Shown piece by piece: positions 1-9,039 of a DNA stretch of 64,000 nucleotides. The notes beneath the pieces are model-generated. The model worked only from the letters and a program-made list of their open reading frames with translations, had not been told where the DNA came from and searched no databases. Position numbers and translations under genes: made by a program. This stretch comes from Brachybacterium nesterenkovii (GTDB lineage Bacteria > Actinomycetota > Actinomycetes > Actinomycetales > Dermabacteraceae). The stretch covers positions 1-64,000 of the forward strand of contig NZ_FWFG01000099.1 of the NCBI RefSeq assembly GCF_900163655.1, read 5' to 3'. Each line of letters begins with the position of its first letter. The first letter of the stretch is position 1.

Positions 1-65
1 GTGCGACTGTTCAGGATACGCCCCTCGTGCCCCGCGCCCGCGGGGCGTATCCTGAACAGTCGCAC
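1..65. repeat. Perfect 24-bp inverted repeat upstream of rpoZ
   Basis: Bases 1-24 are the exact reverse complement of bases 42-65, with a 17-base spacer. The repeat may extend left of the window. Each arm contains TATCCT pointing away from the spacer, at 48-53 on plus and 13-18 on minus, which resembles actinobacterial -10 elements. The arms are only moderately GC-rich and no T-run follows, so this is not a typical terminator. It could be a hairpin in the upstream transcript, an operator, or an inverted duplication of a promoter. Confidence 0.85.
48..53 (+). promoter_or_regulatory. Candidate -10 element for rpoZ
   Basis: TATCCT fits the TAnnnT pattern seen before several other genes in this window. 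It lies inside the right arm of the inverted repeat and about 38 bases before the GTG start, leaving room for a short leader with the GGAAGGG ribosome site near 79-85. No good -35 is seen. Confidence 0.4.
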
Positions 66-91
66 GCCACCGTCTACCGGAAGGGACACCC

Positions 92-457
92 GTGTCCGGA
101 ACCGTCGCCCAGCCCGAGGGCATCACGAACCCGCCGATCGACGATCTCCTCGAGACCGTCGACTCGAAGTACGCCCTCGTCCTGTACGCGGCCAAGCGCG
201 CGCGTCAGATCAACGCCTACTACGCCCAGCTCCAGGGCGACGGCCTGCTCGAGCACATCGGCCCCCTCGTGGACGTCGACAACCAGGAGAAGGCCCTGTC
301 GATCGCGCTGCGCGAGATCGACGCCCGCCTGCTCGAGGCCCGCGAGATCACCGAGGAGGAGGCCGCCGCCCCCGCCGAGGAGACCGGCCCCGCGCCGCTC
401 CAGCTCGGTGACGACGCCCCCGCGGTGGACGTCCCGCTGACGGACTTCACCTTCTGA
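92..457 (+). CDS. rpoZ: DNA-directed RNA polymerase omega subunit
   Basis: Omega is the small subunit that binds the beta' C-terminal region and helps assemble RNA polymerase. The 121-residue product has the family core near residues 10-55: a conserved stretch with [20 protein letters not shown], then ARQIN, as in actinobacterial omegas. An acidic, Ala/Glu/Pro-rich tail follows, with a final hydrophobic LTDFTF. The GTG start is chosen because GGAAGGG lies 6-12 bases upstream. coaBC begins 25 bases downstream, so the two are probably co-transcribed. The order rpoZ-coaBC-metK is common in Actinobacteria. Confidence 0.95.
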   Translation: MSGTVAQPEGITNPPIDDLLETVDSKYALVLYAAKRARQINAYYAQLQGDGLLEHIGPLVDVDNQEKALSIALREIDARLLEAREITEEEAAAPAEETGPAPLQLGDDAPAVDVPLTDFTF

Positions 458-482
458 GGCCTCCGGGCTCTCCGACACCGTC

Positions 483-1775
483 ATGAGCGACGCCGCGGCG
501 CCCCTGCAGGGAGCTCGAGTCCTCGTCGGCATCGGCGGCGGCATCGCCGCGTACAAGGCCGCGCACATCGTGCGCGGCCTCGTCGCGTCCGGGGCCGAGG
601 TGCGCGTGGTGCCGACTCCAGCCTCCCTCGAGTTCGTCGGGCGGGCCACCTGGGAGGCGCTGAGCCACCACCGGGTCCTCACCAGCGTGTTCGAGGACGT
701 CGACGAGGTCGCCCACGTGCGGCACGGCCAGGAGGCCGATCTCCTCGTCATCGTCCCCGCCACCGCCGATCTCCTGGCCCGCCTCCGCATGGGCCGCGCC
801 GACGACATGCTGACGGCGAGCGCGCTCATGGCACGCTGCCCGGTGGTCATCGCCCCGGCGATGCACACCGAGATGTGGCAGCACCCCGCCACCGTCGAGA
901 ACGTCGCCGCGCTGCGCGACCGCGGGATCACCGTCCTGGAGCCCGCGAGCGGCCGCCTCACCGGACCCGATTCCGGACCCGGCCGCCTGCCCGAGCCCGC
1001 GGCGATCCTCGACGCCGCCCGGGCGGCGCTCACCGCCCCCCGCGTCGAGGACGGCGCTGTGCTGCGCGACCTCGTCGGCCGTCGCGTCGTCGTCACCGCC
1101 GGCGGCACGCGCGAGGCGATCGACCCCGTGCGCTTCCTCGCCAACCGCTCCTCCGGACGCCAGGGGGTCGCCCTCGCGCATGCGGCCGCCGCGCGCGGTG
1201 CGGACGTCACGCTGATCGCGGCGAACGTGGACCTCGAGACGCCGCCCGGGGCCCGCCGCATCGACGTCGAGTCGGCCGCCCAGCTCGCCGCCGCCGTGCA
1301 CGAGGCCGCCGCCGCGGCCCCCGACCTGCTGATCATGGCCGCCGCGGTCGCCGACTTCACGCCCGCCTCGCGCGCCGAGGCCAAGATCAAGAAGAGCGGC
1401 GACGACGGCGCGCCCGCGCTCGAGCTCGTCCGCACGCAGGACATCCTGCGGACCCTCGTCTCCGACCGCACCGCCCTGCGCGACGCGGACCCGGGCGCCG
1501 GGACGGGCCTGATCGTGGGCTTCGCCGCCGAGACGGGCGACGCCTCCACGAGCCCCCTCGAGCACGCCCGCGCCAAAGCGCGCTCCAAGGGCGCCGACCT
1601 GCTCGTGCTCAACGACGTGAGCACCGGGGTGTTCGGCGCCGCCGACAACGCCGTGCGGATCCTCGACGCGGCGGGGGAGATCGTCGCCGAGGCCGCGGGG
1701 GACAAGACCGTGGTCTCCCACACGGTGCTCGATGAGGTCGTGCGCAGGCTCGCCCCCGTACCCTGGGACGCATGA
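483..1775 (+). CDS. coaBC: Bifunctional phosphopantothenoylcysteine decarboxylase/phosphopantothenate-cysteine ligase
   Basis: CoaBC performs steps two and three of coenzyme A synthesis from pantothenate: CTP-dependent ligation of cysteine (CoaB) and FMN-dependent decarboxylation (CoaC). The 430 residues cover both domains. The N-terminal flavoprotein has [10 protein letters not shown] near residue 17 and PAMHTEMW near 125; His replaces the Asn of the enterobacterial PxMNxxMW motif, as I recall for mycobacterial enzymes. The C-terminal ligase has [30 protein letters not shown] and KIKK. The stop overlaps the metK start (ATGA). The ribosome site before this ATG is weak, and translation may couple to rpoZ. 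Confidence 0.95.
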   Translation: MSDAAAPLQGARVLVGIGGGIAAYKAAHIVRGLVASGAEVRVVPTPASLEFVGRATWEALSHHRVLTSVFEDVDEVAHVRHGQEADLLVIVPATADLLARLRMGRADDMLTASALMARCPVVIAPAMHTEMWQHPATVENVAALRDRGITVLEPASGRLTGPDSGPGRLPEPAAILDAARAALTAPRVEDGAVLRDLVGRRVVVTAGGTREAIDPVRFLANRSSGRQGVALAHAAAARGADVTLIAANVDLETPPGARRIDVESAAQLAAAVHEAAAAAPDLLIMAAAVADFTPASRAEAKIKKSGDDGAPALELVRTQDILRTLVSDRTALRDADPGAGTGLIVGFAAETGDASTSPLEHARAKARSKGADLLVLNDVSTGVFGAADNAVRILDAAGEIVAEAAGDKTVVSHTVLDEVVRRLAPVPWDA

Positions 1776-2998
1776 GCTCTTCTGCCGCGCTGCGCCTGTT
1801 TACCTCGGAGTCCGTCACCGAAGGGCACCCCGACAAGATCTGCGATCAGATCTCGGACGCGATCCTCGACGACATGCTGCGCCAGGACCCCGGCGCGCGC
1901 GTGGCCGTCGAGACGATGGTGACCACCGGGCTCGTCCACGTCGCGGGGGAGGTGCGGACCTCCGGCTACAGCGACGTCGCGCGGATCGTGCGCGACACCA
2001 TCCGCGAGATCGGCTACGACTCCTCCGCCAAGGGCTTCGACGCGGACTCGTGCGGCATCGAGGTGTCGATCGGCAGCCAGAGCGCCGACATCGCCCTGGG
2101 CGTCGACTCCTCGTCCGAGCACCGCGCCGCGGGGACCGGTCGCTCCGGGACCGACGCGCTGTACGACCGGCTCGGCGCCGGCGACCAGGGGCTCATGTTC
2201 GGCTACGCGTGCACGGACACCCCCGAGCTGATGCCCCTGCCCATCCACGCCGCGCACCGCCTCTCGGCGCACCTCTCGCGCGCGCGGCGCGACGGCGTCC
2301 TGCCCTACCTGCGTCCCGACGGCAAGACCCAGGTGACCATCGGCTACGACGACGACGGCGTGGCCCGCAGCGTCGACACGATCGTCGTCTCCTCCCAGCA
2401 CGCCGAGGAGGTCGATATCGCCGCCCAGCTCACCCCCGGGATCGAGCAGGTCGTCGTCGCCCCCGTCCTCGAGGACCTGGGCGCGATGGGGCTCGACGTC
2501 TCCGATGTGACCGTCCACGTGAACCCCACGGGGCGCTTCGTGATCGGCGGCCCCAAGGGGGACGCCGGGCTGACCGGGCGCAAGATCATCGTCGACACCT
2601 ACGGCGGCATGGCCCGCCACGGAGGCGGCGCCTTCAGCGGCAAGGATCCGTCCAAGGTGGACCGCTCGGGCGCTTACGCGATGCGCTGGGTCGCCAAGAA
2701 CGTCGTGGCCGCCGGGCTCGCCGAGCGCTGCGAGGTGCAGGTGGCCTACGCGATCGGGCGCGCCGAGCCCGTGGGCCTGTACGTCGAGACCTTCGGCACC
2801 GGCACCCGGCCCGATCACGAGCTGATCGCGGCCATCACGAAGGTGTTCGACCTGCGGCCCGCCGCGATCATCGACCAGCTCGACCTGCTGCGGCCGATCT
2901 ACGGGCAGACCGCCGTGCACGGCCACTTCGGACGCGAGCTACCCGACTTCACCTGGGAGCGCACCGACCGCGCCGACGAGCTCGGGCGGGCGCTGTGA
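1772..2998 (+). CDS. metK: S-adenosylmethionine synthetase
   Basis: MetK makes S-adenosylmethionine from methionine and ATP, releasing phosphate and pyrophosphate. The 408-residue product is full length. It shows the N-terminal substrate loop [18 protein letters not shown], the central [10 protein letters not shown], and the glycine-rich P-loop-like segment [19 protein letters not shown]. It overlaps coaBC by ATGA, and its own stop overlaps the hisI GTG start, so translation is probably coupled through this block. In many Actinobacteria priA follows metK; here hisI and the trp genes do. Confidence 0.97.
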   Translation: MSSSAALRLFTSESVTEGHPDKICDQISDAILDDMLRQDPGARVAVETMVTTGLVHVAGEVRTSGYSDVARIVRDTIREIGYDSSAKGFDADSCGIEVSIGSQSADIALGVDSSSEHRAAGTGRSGTDALYDRLGAGDQGLMFGYACTDTPELMPLPIHAAHRLSAHLSRARRDGVLPYLRPDGKTQVTIGYDDDGVARSVDTIVVSSQHAEEVDIAAQLTPGIEQVVVAPVLEDLGAMGLDVSDVTVHVNPTGRFVIGGPKGDAGLTGRKIIVDTYGGMARHGGGAFSGKDPSKVDRSGAYAMRWVAKNVVAAGLAERCEVQVAYAIGRAEPVGLYVETFGTGTRPDHELIAAITKVFDLRPAAIIDQLDLLRPIYGQTAVHGHFGRELPDFTWERTDRADELGRAL

Positions 2999-3405
2999 CC
3001 GGAGCGGGGGCGCCCGGAGCGGGCACGGCGGGCACGACCGCCCTCGACCCCGTGATCGCCGCGCGCCTCAAGCACGACGCGCAGGGCCTCGTCGCCGCGA
3101 TCATCCAGGACGACGAGACCGACGCCGTGCTGATGCTCGGCTGGATGGACGACGAAGCGCTGCGCCGCACCCTCACCACCGGCCGCGTGACCTTCTGGTC
3201 CCGGTCGCGCTCCGAGCTGTGGCGCAAGGGGGACACGAGCGGGCACGTCCAGCACGTGCGCTCGGTCGCGCTCGACTGCGACGGGGACGCCCTGCTGGTG
3301 CGCGTGGAGCAGATCGGCGCCGCCTGCCACCGCGGCACCCGCACCTGCTTCGACGGCGGCGAGCTCCCGACCGCGACCGGGATCCCGGAGGAGCCGCGCC
3401 CGTGA
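2995..3405 (+). CDS. hisI: Phosphoribosyl-AMP cyclohydrolase
   Basis: HisI opens the purine ring of phosphoribosyl-AMP in the third step of histidine synthesis. From the GTG at 2995, overlapping the metK stop, the product has 136 residues. It carries the family signature: [16 protein letters not shown] followed by [11 protein letters not shown] and the metal-binding [11 protein letters not shown]. No hisE domain is fused and no other his gene is in the window. hisI next to trp genes is a known actinobacterial arrangement. A longer frame runs back into metK, but homology begins around residue 17, so the overlapping GTG is preferred. Its stop overlaps the next gene. Confidence 0.93.
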   Translation: MTGAGAPGAGTAGTTALDPVIAARLKHDAQGLVAAIIQDDETDAVLMLGWMDDEALRRTLTTGRVTFWSRSRSELWRKGDTSGHVQHVRSVALDCDGDALLVRVEQIGAACHRGTRTCFDGGELPTATGIPEEPRP

Positions 3406-4115
3406 GCGGCGCCGTCGACGCCGCGCCGGGGGAGGACGCGGCGAGAGGACCGGGGGAGCGCGGCGCTCGGTCCCGGCCCCGCCTCACCCGGCGCTCCGCC
3501 GTGCTCGCCGGTCTCGTGCTCGCGGGTGCCCTGCTGCTCCTCACACGGGCGCCGTGGATGCACGCCCGGGTCTCCGACCTCGTGGGCGGGACGACGGCCG
3601 TCGACGTCAGCGGAGCCGAGGCCGCCCCCCTGGTCGTCGCCGCGGCGCTCGTGGCGCTCGCGGCCTCCGCGGTCGTCGCGATCTCCTCGCGGGCCGTGCG
3701 CTTCGTCAGCGGCCCGCTGCTGGTGGCGGCCGGGATCGCCGCGGCGCTCGGTGCGCTCGCGGTGCGGACGGATCCCGAGGGCCATGCCCGCAGCGCGATC
3801 GCCGAGGCCACCGGGGTCTCGGGCGCCGAGGCCGAGCTGAGCGGGACGCTGTGGCCGCTGCTCGCGCTGCTGCCCTGCGCGGGGCTGGCGCTGCTCGGTG
3901 CGATGGTGCTGGTCGCCGGACGCACCTGGGTCGGGAGCACCCGCTACGCGCGGGAGGGGACGGCGCCCGCGGGCGGTGCGTCCGCCGTGCAGGGCTCCGT
4001 CGCGGACGAGGGAGCCGTGGCGACGGCGCCCGTGCCGCCGGCGTCCGAGGACCCCGCGGCCCTGTGGGACGCGCTGTCGCGCGGAGAGGATCCGACCGCC
4101 GGTCCTCGCCGCTGA
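3402..4115 (+). CDS. Trp-operon-associated membrane protein (TIGR02234-like)
   Basis: The 237-residue protein begins at a GTG overlapping the hisI stop. An Arg-rich N-terminus is followed by four hydrophobic segments at about residues 30-50, 75-95, 103-120 and 150-170. The cytoplasmic-looking C-terminus ends with [11 protein letters not shown], the tail I associate with the actinobacterial Trp-biosynthesis-associated membrane protein family, whose biochemical role is unknown. In mycobacteria the homologue lies between trpE and trpC. Here it follows hisI with no trpE between them. A role linked to tryptophan or to the membrane proteins downstream is inferred from position only. Confidence 0.8.
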   Translation: MSGAVDAAPGEDAARGPGERGARSRPRLTRRSAVLAGLVLAGALLLLTRAPWMHARVSDLVGGTTAVDVSGAEAAPLVVAAALVALAASAVVAISSRAVRFVSGPLLVAAGIAAALGALAVRTDPEGHARSAIAEATGVSGAEAELSGTLWPLLALLPCAGLALLGAMVLVAGRTWVGSTRYAREGTAPAGGASAVQGSVADEGAVATAPVPPASEDPAALWDALSRGEDPTAGPRR

Positions 4116-4176
4116 GCGCCGCGCCCACGTGGCACAATGGCACCGTTCTTCCTCGTCCCGCCCCCGGAGAGTCCCG

Positions 4177-4422
4177 ATGCCCAAGACGTACACCGTTCCG
4201 CCCGCCCCGCCGAGCAACCACGGCCAGACCGTCGCCGCCTGGGTGATGACCGTCGGCGTGGTCATCGGCTCGATCGTCGCGGCGATCGGTCTCGTCCTCA
4301 TGCACACGATGCTGATGATCGTGGGCGGTGCCGCCATCGTCGCGACCATCCTGCTCAGCGTCGTCCTGCGCGCGCTCGGCATGGGGCAGAAGCGTCGCGA
4401 CCGGGAGGCCGTCGCGCAGTGA
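4177..4422 (+). CDS. Small HGxxPAAW-type membrane protein
   Basis: An 81-residue protein with NHGQTVAAW near residue 14, matching the HGxxPAAW motif family of actinobacterial trp clusters except that Val replaces Pro. Two hydrophobic segments follow (about residues 20-42 and 46-64), then a basic tail (GMGQKRRDRE). Function unknown. The ATG at 4177 has GGAGA seven bases upstream. The stop overlaps the next gene by GTGA, so the two are probably co-translated. A weak -10-like CACAAT lies at 4133-4138. Confidence 0.75.
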   Translation: MPKTYTVPPAPPSNHGQTVAAWVMTVGVVIGSIVAAIGLVLMHTMLMIVGGAAIVATILLSVVLRALGMGQKRRDREAVAQ

Positions 4423-4895
4423 CCCCTCCGGTCGCCGCCCCCGTCGTCTCCCCGGCTCCCGTCCGCGCGGAGACCGGGCGCCTGCGCCGGATCGCCGCGC
4501 CGGCGGGGCTCGCCGCGCTCGCGATCACGGGCGTCGGCGTCGCCCAGCTGGTGTTCGACCCCTTCACCGATAACGTGCCGCTGTGCCTGCTGCACGCCCT
4601 CACCGGCCTGCAGTGCCCCGGCTGCGGGATGACCCGCGCCGTCCACGCGCTCCTGGCCGGGGACGTCGCCCTGGCCCTGCGCTGCAACGTGCTGCTCGTC
4701 GCCCTGGTGCCCTTCGCGGCGCTCGCGTGGGGCCGCTGGTTCGCGCGGCGATGGCGCGCCGTGCCCCGCGCCGACGAGCGCAACTGGCTGCCCAGCCCGC
4801 TCGTCCTGGCGCTGTGCGTCGGCCTCGTCGTGCTGTTCGGGATCCTGCGCAACCTCCCCGCGCTCTGGTTCCTGGCCCCGCCGCCGGTCGTCTGA
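4419..4895 (+). CDS. DUF2752 membrane protein
   Basis: The 158-residue protein starts at a GTG overlapping the previous stop. It contains the DUF2752 hallmark CPGCGMTRA near residue 66, just after a loop that follows the first membrane segment. Two more hydrophobic stretches follow (about 85-105 and 128-148), and LRNLP lies near the end. The paired cysteines could bind metal or redox-couple, but no biochemical role is established. It sits between the HGxxPAAW protein and trpC, with a small CCCGGG-type hairpin and 56 bases before trpC. Confidence 0.8.
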   Translation: MTPPVAAPVVSPAPVRAETGRLRRIAAPAGLAALAITGVGVAQLVFDPFTDNVPLCLLHALTGLQCPGCGMTRAVHALLAGDVALALRCNVLLVALVPFAALAWGRWFARRWRAVPRADERNWLPSPLVLALCVGLVVLFGILRNLPALWFLAPPPVV

Positions 4896-4951
4896 GCACC
4901 CGGGCCGTCCCGGGCCCGCCGCCGACCCATCACCCCCTCAGGAGAAGCACT

Positions 4952-5788
4952 GTGACGCCCACCGGCACCGTCCTCGACGACATCATCGCCGGGGTCCGGG
5001 AGGACCTCGCCGAGCGCCGCCGCACCATCGCCGACGCCGAGGTCGCGCGCGCCGCCGCCGCGGCGCCTCCCGCCCTCGACGCCCGCGCCTCGCTGCGGGG
5101 CGACGGGACGCGCATCGGCCTCATCGCCGAGGTCAAGCGCGCGAGCCCCTCGAAGGGCCGCCTGGGGGAGATCCCCGACCCCGCCGCCTTGGCCGCCGTC
5201 TACGCCGATGCCGGGGCCGGCGCGATCAGCGTCCTGACCGAGCGGCGCCGCTTCCACGGCTCCCTGGCCGATCTCGACGCCGTGCGCGCCCGCGTGGACG
5301 TCCCCGTGCTGCGCAAGGACTTCGTGGTCGAGGAGCACCAGGTGCTCGAGGCCCGGGCCCACGGCGCCGACCTCGTCCTGCTCATCGTCGCCGCGCTCGA
5401 CGACGCGCAGCTGCGCGACCTGCACGATGCCGTCGTCGGCCTCGGCATGCAGGCCCTCGTCGAGACCCACGCCGCCGAGGAGATCGAGCGGGCGCTGGCG
5501 CTGGACGCTGGGATCATCGGCGTCAACGCGCGCGACCTGCGCACCCTCGACGTCGATCTCGAGCGCGCCGCGGCCCTGCTGCCGCGGATCCCCTTCGACC
5601 GGCTCGCCGTCGCGGAGTCCGCGGTCGCCTCCGTCGAGGACGTCCGCCGCTACGCCGCGGCGGGGGCCGATGCCGTGCTGGTCGGCGAGGCCCTCGTGAC
5701 CGGCGCCGACCCCGCGGCCTCCGTCGCCGCCTTCACCGCCGTCCCGCGCCGCGGCCGGCCCGCCCCCGCGACAGGAGAGACCCGATGA
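4952..5788 (+). CDS. trpC: Indole-3-glycerol phosphate synthase
   Basis: TrpC closes the indole ring, converting CdRP to indole-3-glycerol phosphate with loss of CO2 and water. The 278-residue TIM barrel shows [10 protein letters not shown] (catalytic Glu and Lys), [18 protein letters not shown] with the catalytic Lys, GVNARDL and AESAV. The GTG at 4952 is chosen because AGGAG lies about eight bases upstream and homology begins at once. No trpF or trpD is fused. The stop overlaps trpB (ATGA). The protein ends in a short basic, Pro-rich tail. Confidence 0.96.
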   Translation: MTPTGTVLDDIIAGVREDLAERRRTIADAEVARAAAAAPPALDARASLRGDGTRIGLIAEVKRASPSKGRLGEIPDPAALAAVYADAGAGAISVLTERRRFHGSLADLDAVRARVDVPVLRKDFVVEEHQVLEARAHGADLVLLIVAALDDAQLRDLHDAVVGLGMQALVETHAAEEIERALALDAGIIGVNARDLRTLDVDLERAAALLPRIPFDRLAVAESAVASVEDVRRYAAAGADAVLVGEALVTGADPAASVAAFTAVPRRGRPAPATGETR

Positions 5789-7170
5789 GCGATCCCGGAT
5801 CCACGATCCCCGCCGGGGCGAGCCCCGAGCGGCCGTCGAGCCCCGGCGGCCAGCCCAGCTCCGCGCGCCTGCGCGACGCGAGCGGACCCTACTTCGGGGA
5901 GTTCGGCGGGCAGTTCCTCCCCGAGGCGCTGATCCCCGCCCTGCAAGAGGTCTCCGAGATCTACGCGAAGGCCGCCGTGGACCCCGAGTTCACCGAGGAG
6001 ATCGAGCGCCTGGCCCGCGAGTACTCCGGCCGCCCGTCCCTGCTGTCCGAGGTCCCGCGCTTCTCCCGCCTCGCCGGCGGCGCCCGGATCCTGCTCAAGC
6101 GCGAGGACCTGAACCACACCGGAAGCCACAAGATCAACAACGTGCTGGGCCAGGCGCTGCTGACGGTCCGGATGGGCAAGAAGCGCGTGATCGCCGAGAC
6201 GGGCGCCGGTCAGCACGGCGTGGCGACCGCCACCGCCGCCGCGCTGCTGGGCCTGGACTGCACGATCTACATGGGGGAGGAGGACACGCGCCGCCAGGCC
6301 CTCAACGTCGCCCGCATGCGCCTGCTGGGCGCCGAGGTCGTCCCCGTCACCCATGGCTCGCGGACCCTCAAGGACGCCATCAACGAGGCGTTCCGCGACT
6401 GGGTCACCAACGTCGAGACCTCCAACTACATCTTCGGCACCGCCGCCGGACCCCACCCGTTCCCCACCCTCGTGCGCGACTTCCAGGCCGTCATCGGGGA
6501 GGAGGCCCGCGCCCAGACCCTCGAGCGCATCGGCCGCCTGCCCGACGCCGTCGTCGCCTGCGTCGGCGGCGGGTCCAACGCGATCGGCATGTTCCACGCC
6601 TTCCTCGACGACCCGGACGTGCGGATCCTCGGCTGCGAGGCCGCCGGCGACGGCATGGACACCGAGCGCCACGCCGCGACGATCTCGAAGGGCACGCCCG
6701 GGGTGCTGCACGGGGCCCGCAGCTACCTGCTGCAGGACGCCGACGGGCAGACGATCGAGTCCCATTCGATCTCCGCCGGCCTCGACTACCCGGGCGTCGG
6801 CCCCGAGCACTCGTGGCTCGCGAGCATCGGCCGCGCCGAGTACCGCGGCATCTCCGACACCGAGGCGATGGACGCCTTCGCGCTGCTGTCGATGACCGAG
6901 GGCATCACGCCCGCGATCGAGTCCTCCCACGCCCTGGCCGGGGCCCTCGCCCTCGGCCGGGAGCTCGGCGAGGGCGCCGTGATCGTCGTGTGCCTCTCCG
7001 GGCGCGGGGACAAGGACGTGCACACTGCCTCCGACTGGTTCGGACTGCTCGGGGAGGACGGTGCCGAGACGGGGGAGGGCGCGGCGCGCGGCGACCTCGC
7101 GGCGCTGCGCGCCCTGGCCCGCACGACGCTCGAGGACCGGGCGACCGCCACGACGGAGGAGACAGCATGA
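5785..7170 (+). CDS. trpB: Tryptophan synthase beta chain
   Basis: TrpB joins indole and serine to make tryptophan, using PLP. The 461-residue product has about 30 disordered residues before [12 protein letters not shown]. The PLP lysine is K116 in [23 protein letters not shown], the phosphate-binding [22 protein letters not shown] and LSGRGDKDV are all present. The length and motifs indicate the TrpB1 type that pairs with TrpA, encoded immediately downstream with an ATGA overlap. The C-terminal 30 residues past the barrel are Ala/Glu-rich and variable. Confidence 0.97.
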   Translation: MSDPGSTIPAGASPERPSSPGGQPSSARLRDASGPYFGEFGGQFLPEALIPALQEVSEIYAKAAVDPEFTEEIERLAREYSGRPSLLSEVPRFSRLAGGARILLKREDLNHTGSHKINNVLGQALLTVRMGKKRVIAETGAGQHGVATATAAALLGLDCTIYMGEEDTRRQALNVARMRLLGAEVVPVTHGSRTLKDAINEAFRDWVTNVETSNYIFGTAAGPHPFPTLVRDFQAVIGEEARAQTLERIGRLPDAVVACVGGGSNAIGMFHAFLDDPDVRILGCEAAGDGMDTERHAATISKGTPGVLHGARSYLLQDADGQTIESHSISAGLDYPGVGPEHSWLASIGRAEYRGISDTEAMDAFALLSMTEGITPAIESSHALAGALALGRELGEGAVIVVCLSGRGDKDVHTASDWFGLLGEDGAETGEGAARGDLAALRALARTTLEDRATATTEETA

Positions 7171-7988
7171 GCGCGCGACGACGAGCCGCCGACGTCCTGG
7201 AGGACTGCCGCGCCCAGGGGCGCGCCGCCCTCATCGGCTACCTCCCCGTCGGGTTCCCGACGCTCGAGGGCTCGATCGCGGCCGCCGAGACCCTCATCGA
7301 CCACGGCGCCGACATGATCGAGCTGGGCCTGCCCTACTCGGACCCCGTCATGGACGGCCCCGTGATCCAGGCCTCCGCGACGGCGGCCCTGGCCGGCGGC
7401 ACCCGCAACCGCGACGTGATCACCGCGGTCGAGCGCCTGGCCGGTCGCGGCGCCGCGATCCTCGTCATGTCGTACTGGAACCCGATCCTCGCCTACGGCA
7501 CGGACGCGTTCGCCCGCGACCTCGCCGCCGCGGGCGGTGCCGGGCTCATCACGCCGGATCTCGTGCCCGACGAGGCCGCGGACTGGATCGCGGCCTCGGA
7601 CGAGCACGGCGTGGACCGCATCTTCCTCGTGGCGCCGAGCTCGCCGCGCGATCGCCTCGAGCACGTGGCCGCCGCGAGCACGGGCTTCGTCTACGCCGCC
7701 AGCACGATGGGCGTCACCGGCACCCGCACCTCGGTGAGCTCCGCGGCCGAGGGCCTCGTGGCTCGGACCCGCGAGGCCGGGGCCCCGTACGTCTGCGTCG
7801 GCCTCGGCGTCTCCACCGGCGCGCAGGCCGCCGAGGTCGCCGGCTATGCGGACGGCGTCATCGTGGGCTCCGCCTTCGTGCGGGCGCTGGCCGGCGCGGA
7901 GGACCCGGCCGCGGCGCGCGGGGCGCTCGCGGCCGTGGCCCAGGAGCTGCGCGGCGGCATCGACAGCGACAGGAGCCCGCGCCCGTGA
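7167..7988 (+). CDS. trpA: Tryptophan synthase alpha chain
   Basis: TrpA cleaves indole-3-glycerol phosphate and passes indole through the tunnel to TrpB. From the ATG at 7167, overlapping trpB, the protein has 273 residues. [17 protein letters not shown] holds the catalytic Glu and Asp, and YNPI-like [28 protein letters not shown] and GLGVSTG make up the TIM-barrel phosphate site. The end overlaps lgt (GTGA), a linkage common in Actinobacteria. Confidence 0.96.
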   Translation: MSARRRAADVLEDCRAQGRAALIGYLPVGFPTLEGSIAAAETLIDHGADMIELGLPYSDPVMDGPVIQASATAALAGGTRNRDVITAVERLAGRGAAILVMSYWNPILAYGTDAFARDLAAAGGAGLITPDLVPDEAADWIAASDEHGVDRIFLVAPSSPRDRLEHVAAASTGFVYAASTMGVTGTRTSVSSAAEGLVARTREAGAPYVCVGLGVSTGAQAAEVAGYADGVIVGSAFVRALAGAEDPAAARGALAAVAQELRGGIDSDRSPRP

Positions 7989-8863
7989 TCTCCGCCGTCA
8001 TCCCGAGCCCGCCCGTCTCCGCGCTCCACCTGGGGCCGCTGACGATCCACTTCTACGCGATCTGCATCCTCACGGGCATTGGGATCGCGACGGCCTGGGC
8101 CACCCGGCGCTGGGTCCGGCGCGGAGGGAACGGGGACGACATCTTCGACGTCGTGTTCCTGGCGGTGATCCTCGGGATCATCGGCGCCCGCATCTACCAC
8201 GTCACCGCCAATCCGGACGCCTACTGGGGACCCGGCGGCAGCCCGATCTCCGCGCTGTACATCTGGGAGGGCGGGCTCGGCATCTGGGGCGGCGTGATCG
8301 GCGGCGCGCTCGGCGCCTGGATCGTCGCGCGGCGTCGCGGGATCCCGTTCGCCGTCCTCGCGGACACCATCGCGCCGACGCTCATGGTCGCCCAGGCGAT
8401 CGGCCGCCTGGGCAACTGGTTCAACCAGGAGCTCTACGGCGGGCCCACCGACCTGCCCTGGGGCCTGCACATCCCGTGCGTCACCAACGGCGTCGAGATC
8501 TCCGGCTGCGTGCCCGGCGTCTACCAGCCGACCTTCCTCTACGAGGGCCTGTGGAACCTGACGGGGTGCCTCGTGCTGCTCGCGCTCGAGCGCCGCTTCC
8601 GCCTCGGCGGCGGCCGGGTGTTCTGGCTGTACGTGGCGCTGTACACCCCGGGTCGCATGCTCATGGAGACGATGCGCACCGAGCCCGCCGAGATCGTGCT
8701 GGGGATGCGCGTGCACTTCTGGGTCGCGCTCGTGAGCTTCCTGCTCGCGATCGTCATGCTCGTGATCCTCAGCAGGCGGCGCGCCCGGCGGGGAGGGGAG
8801 GCCCATCGGGCCGACCTCGCCGACGGCGGCGTCGGCACTGAGCTGTCCGTCTCAGGAGACTGA
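7985..8863 (+). CDS. lgt: Prolipoprotein diacylglyceryl transferase
   Basis: Lgt transfers diacylglycerol from phosphatidylglycerol to the lipobox cysteine of prolipoproteins at the membrane; one probable substrate is the lipoprotein at 17.7 kb. The 292-residue product has about seven hydrophobic segments and the Lgt signature GRLGNWFNQELYG near residue 139. FLYEGLWNL and an Arg-rich cytoplasmic tail are also seen. The GTG start overlaps the trpA stop. A long N-terminal frame extension through trpA is rejected, since homology starts at LHLGPLTIHFYAI. Confidence 0.95.
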   Translation: MISAVIPSPPVSALHLGPLTIHFYAICILTGIGIATAWATRRWVRRGGNGDDIFDVVFLAVILGIIGARIYHVTANPDAYWGPGGSPISALYIWEGGLGIWGGVIGGALGAWIVARRRGIPFAVLADTIAPTLMVAQAIGRLGNWFNQELYGGPTDLPWGLHIPCVTNGVEISGCVPGVYQPTFLYEGLWNLTGCLVLLALERRFRLGGGRVFWLYVALYTPGRMLMETMRTEPAEIVLGMRVHFWVALVSFLLAIVMLVILSRRRARRGGEAHRADLADGGVGTELSVSGD

Positions 8864-9039
8864 ATCGCGCTGACCTGCAACGTCTCTCATCGTGGACGCC
8901 AATATCCTGATGAGCGGACGTCGGGCGTACTGTGCACCTCGGTGCCACGCCCTGCACCTCACCCTCGATCCGACACGGTGTCCCGCGGTGGACCGGCGGC
9001 GTGCGCCCACCACGTCGTCCGGTCTTCAAGAGGGTGCCC
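8864..9039 (+). promoter_or_regulatory. gltB upstream region with candidate promoter
   Basis: A 176-base gap. TATCCT at 8903-8908 is a candidate -10 and lies within CTCAT...ATGAG half-sites at about 8887-8913. No clear -35 is seen. This would give a leader of about 125 bases before gltB. AGAGGG at 9029-9034 is the likely ribosome site. I recognise no riboswitch. Confidence 0.4.
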
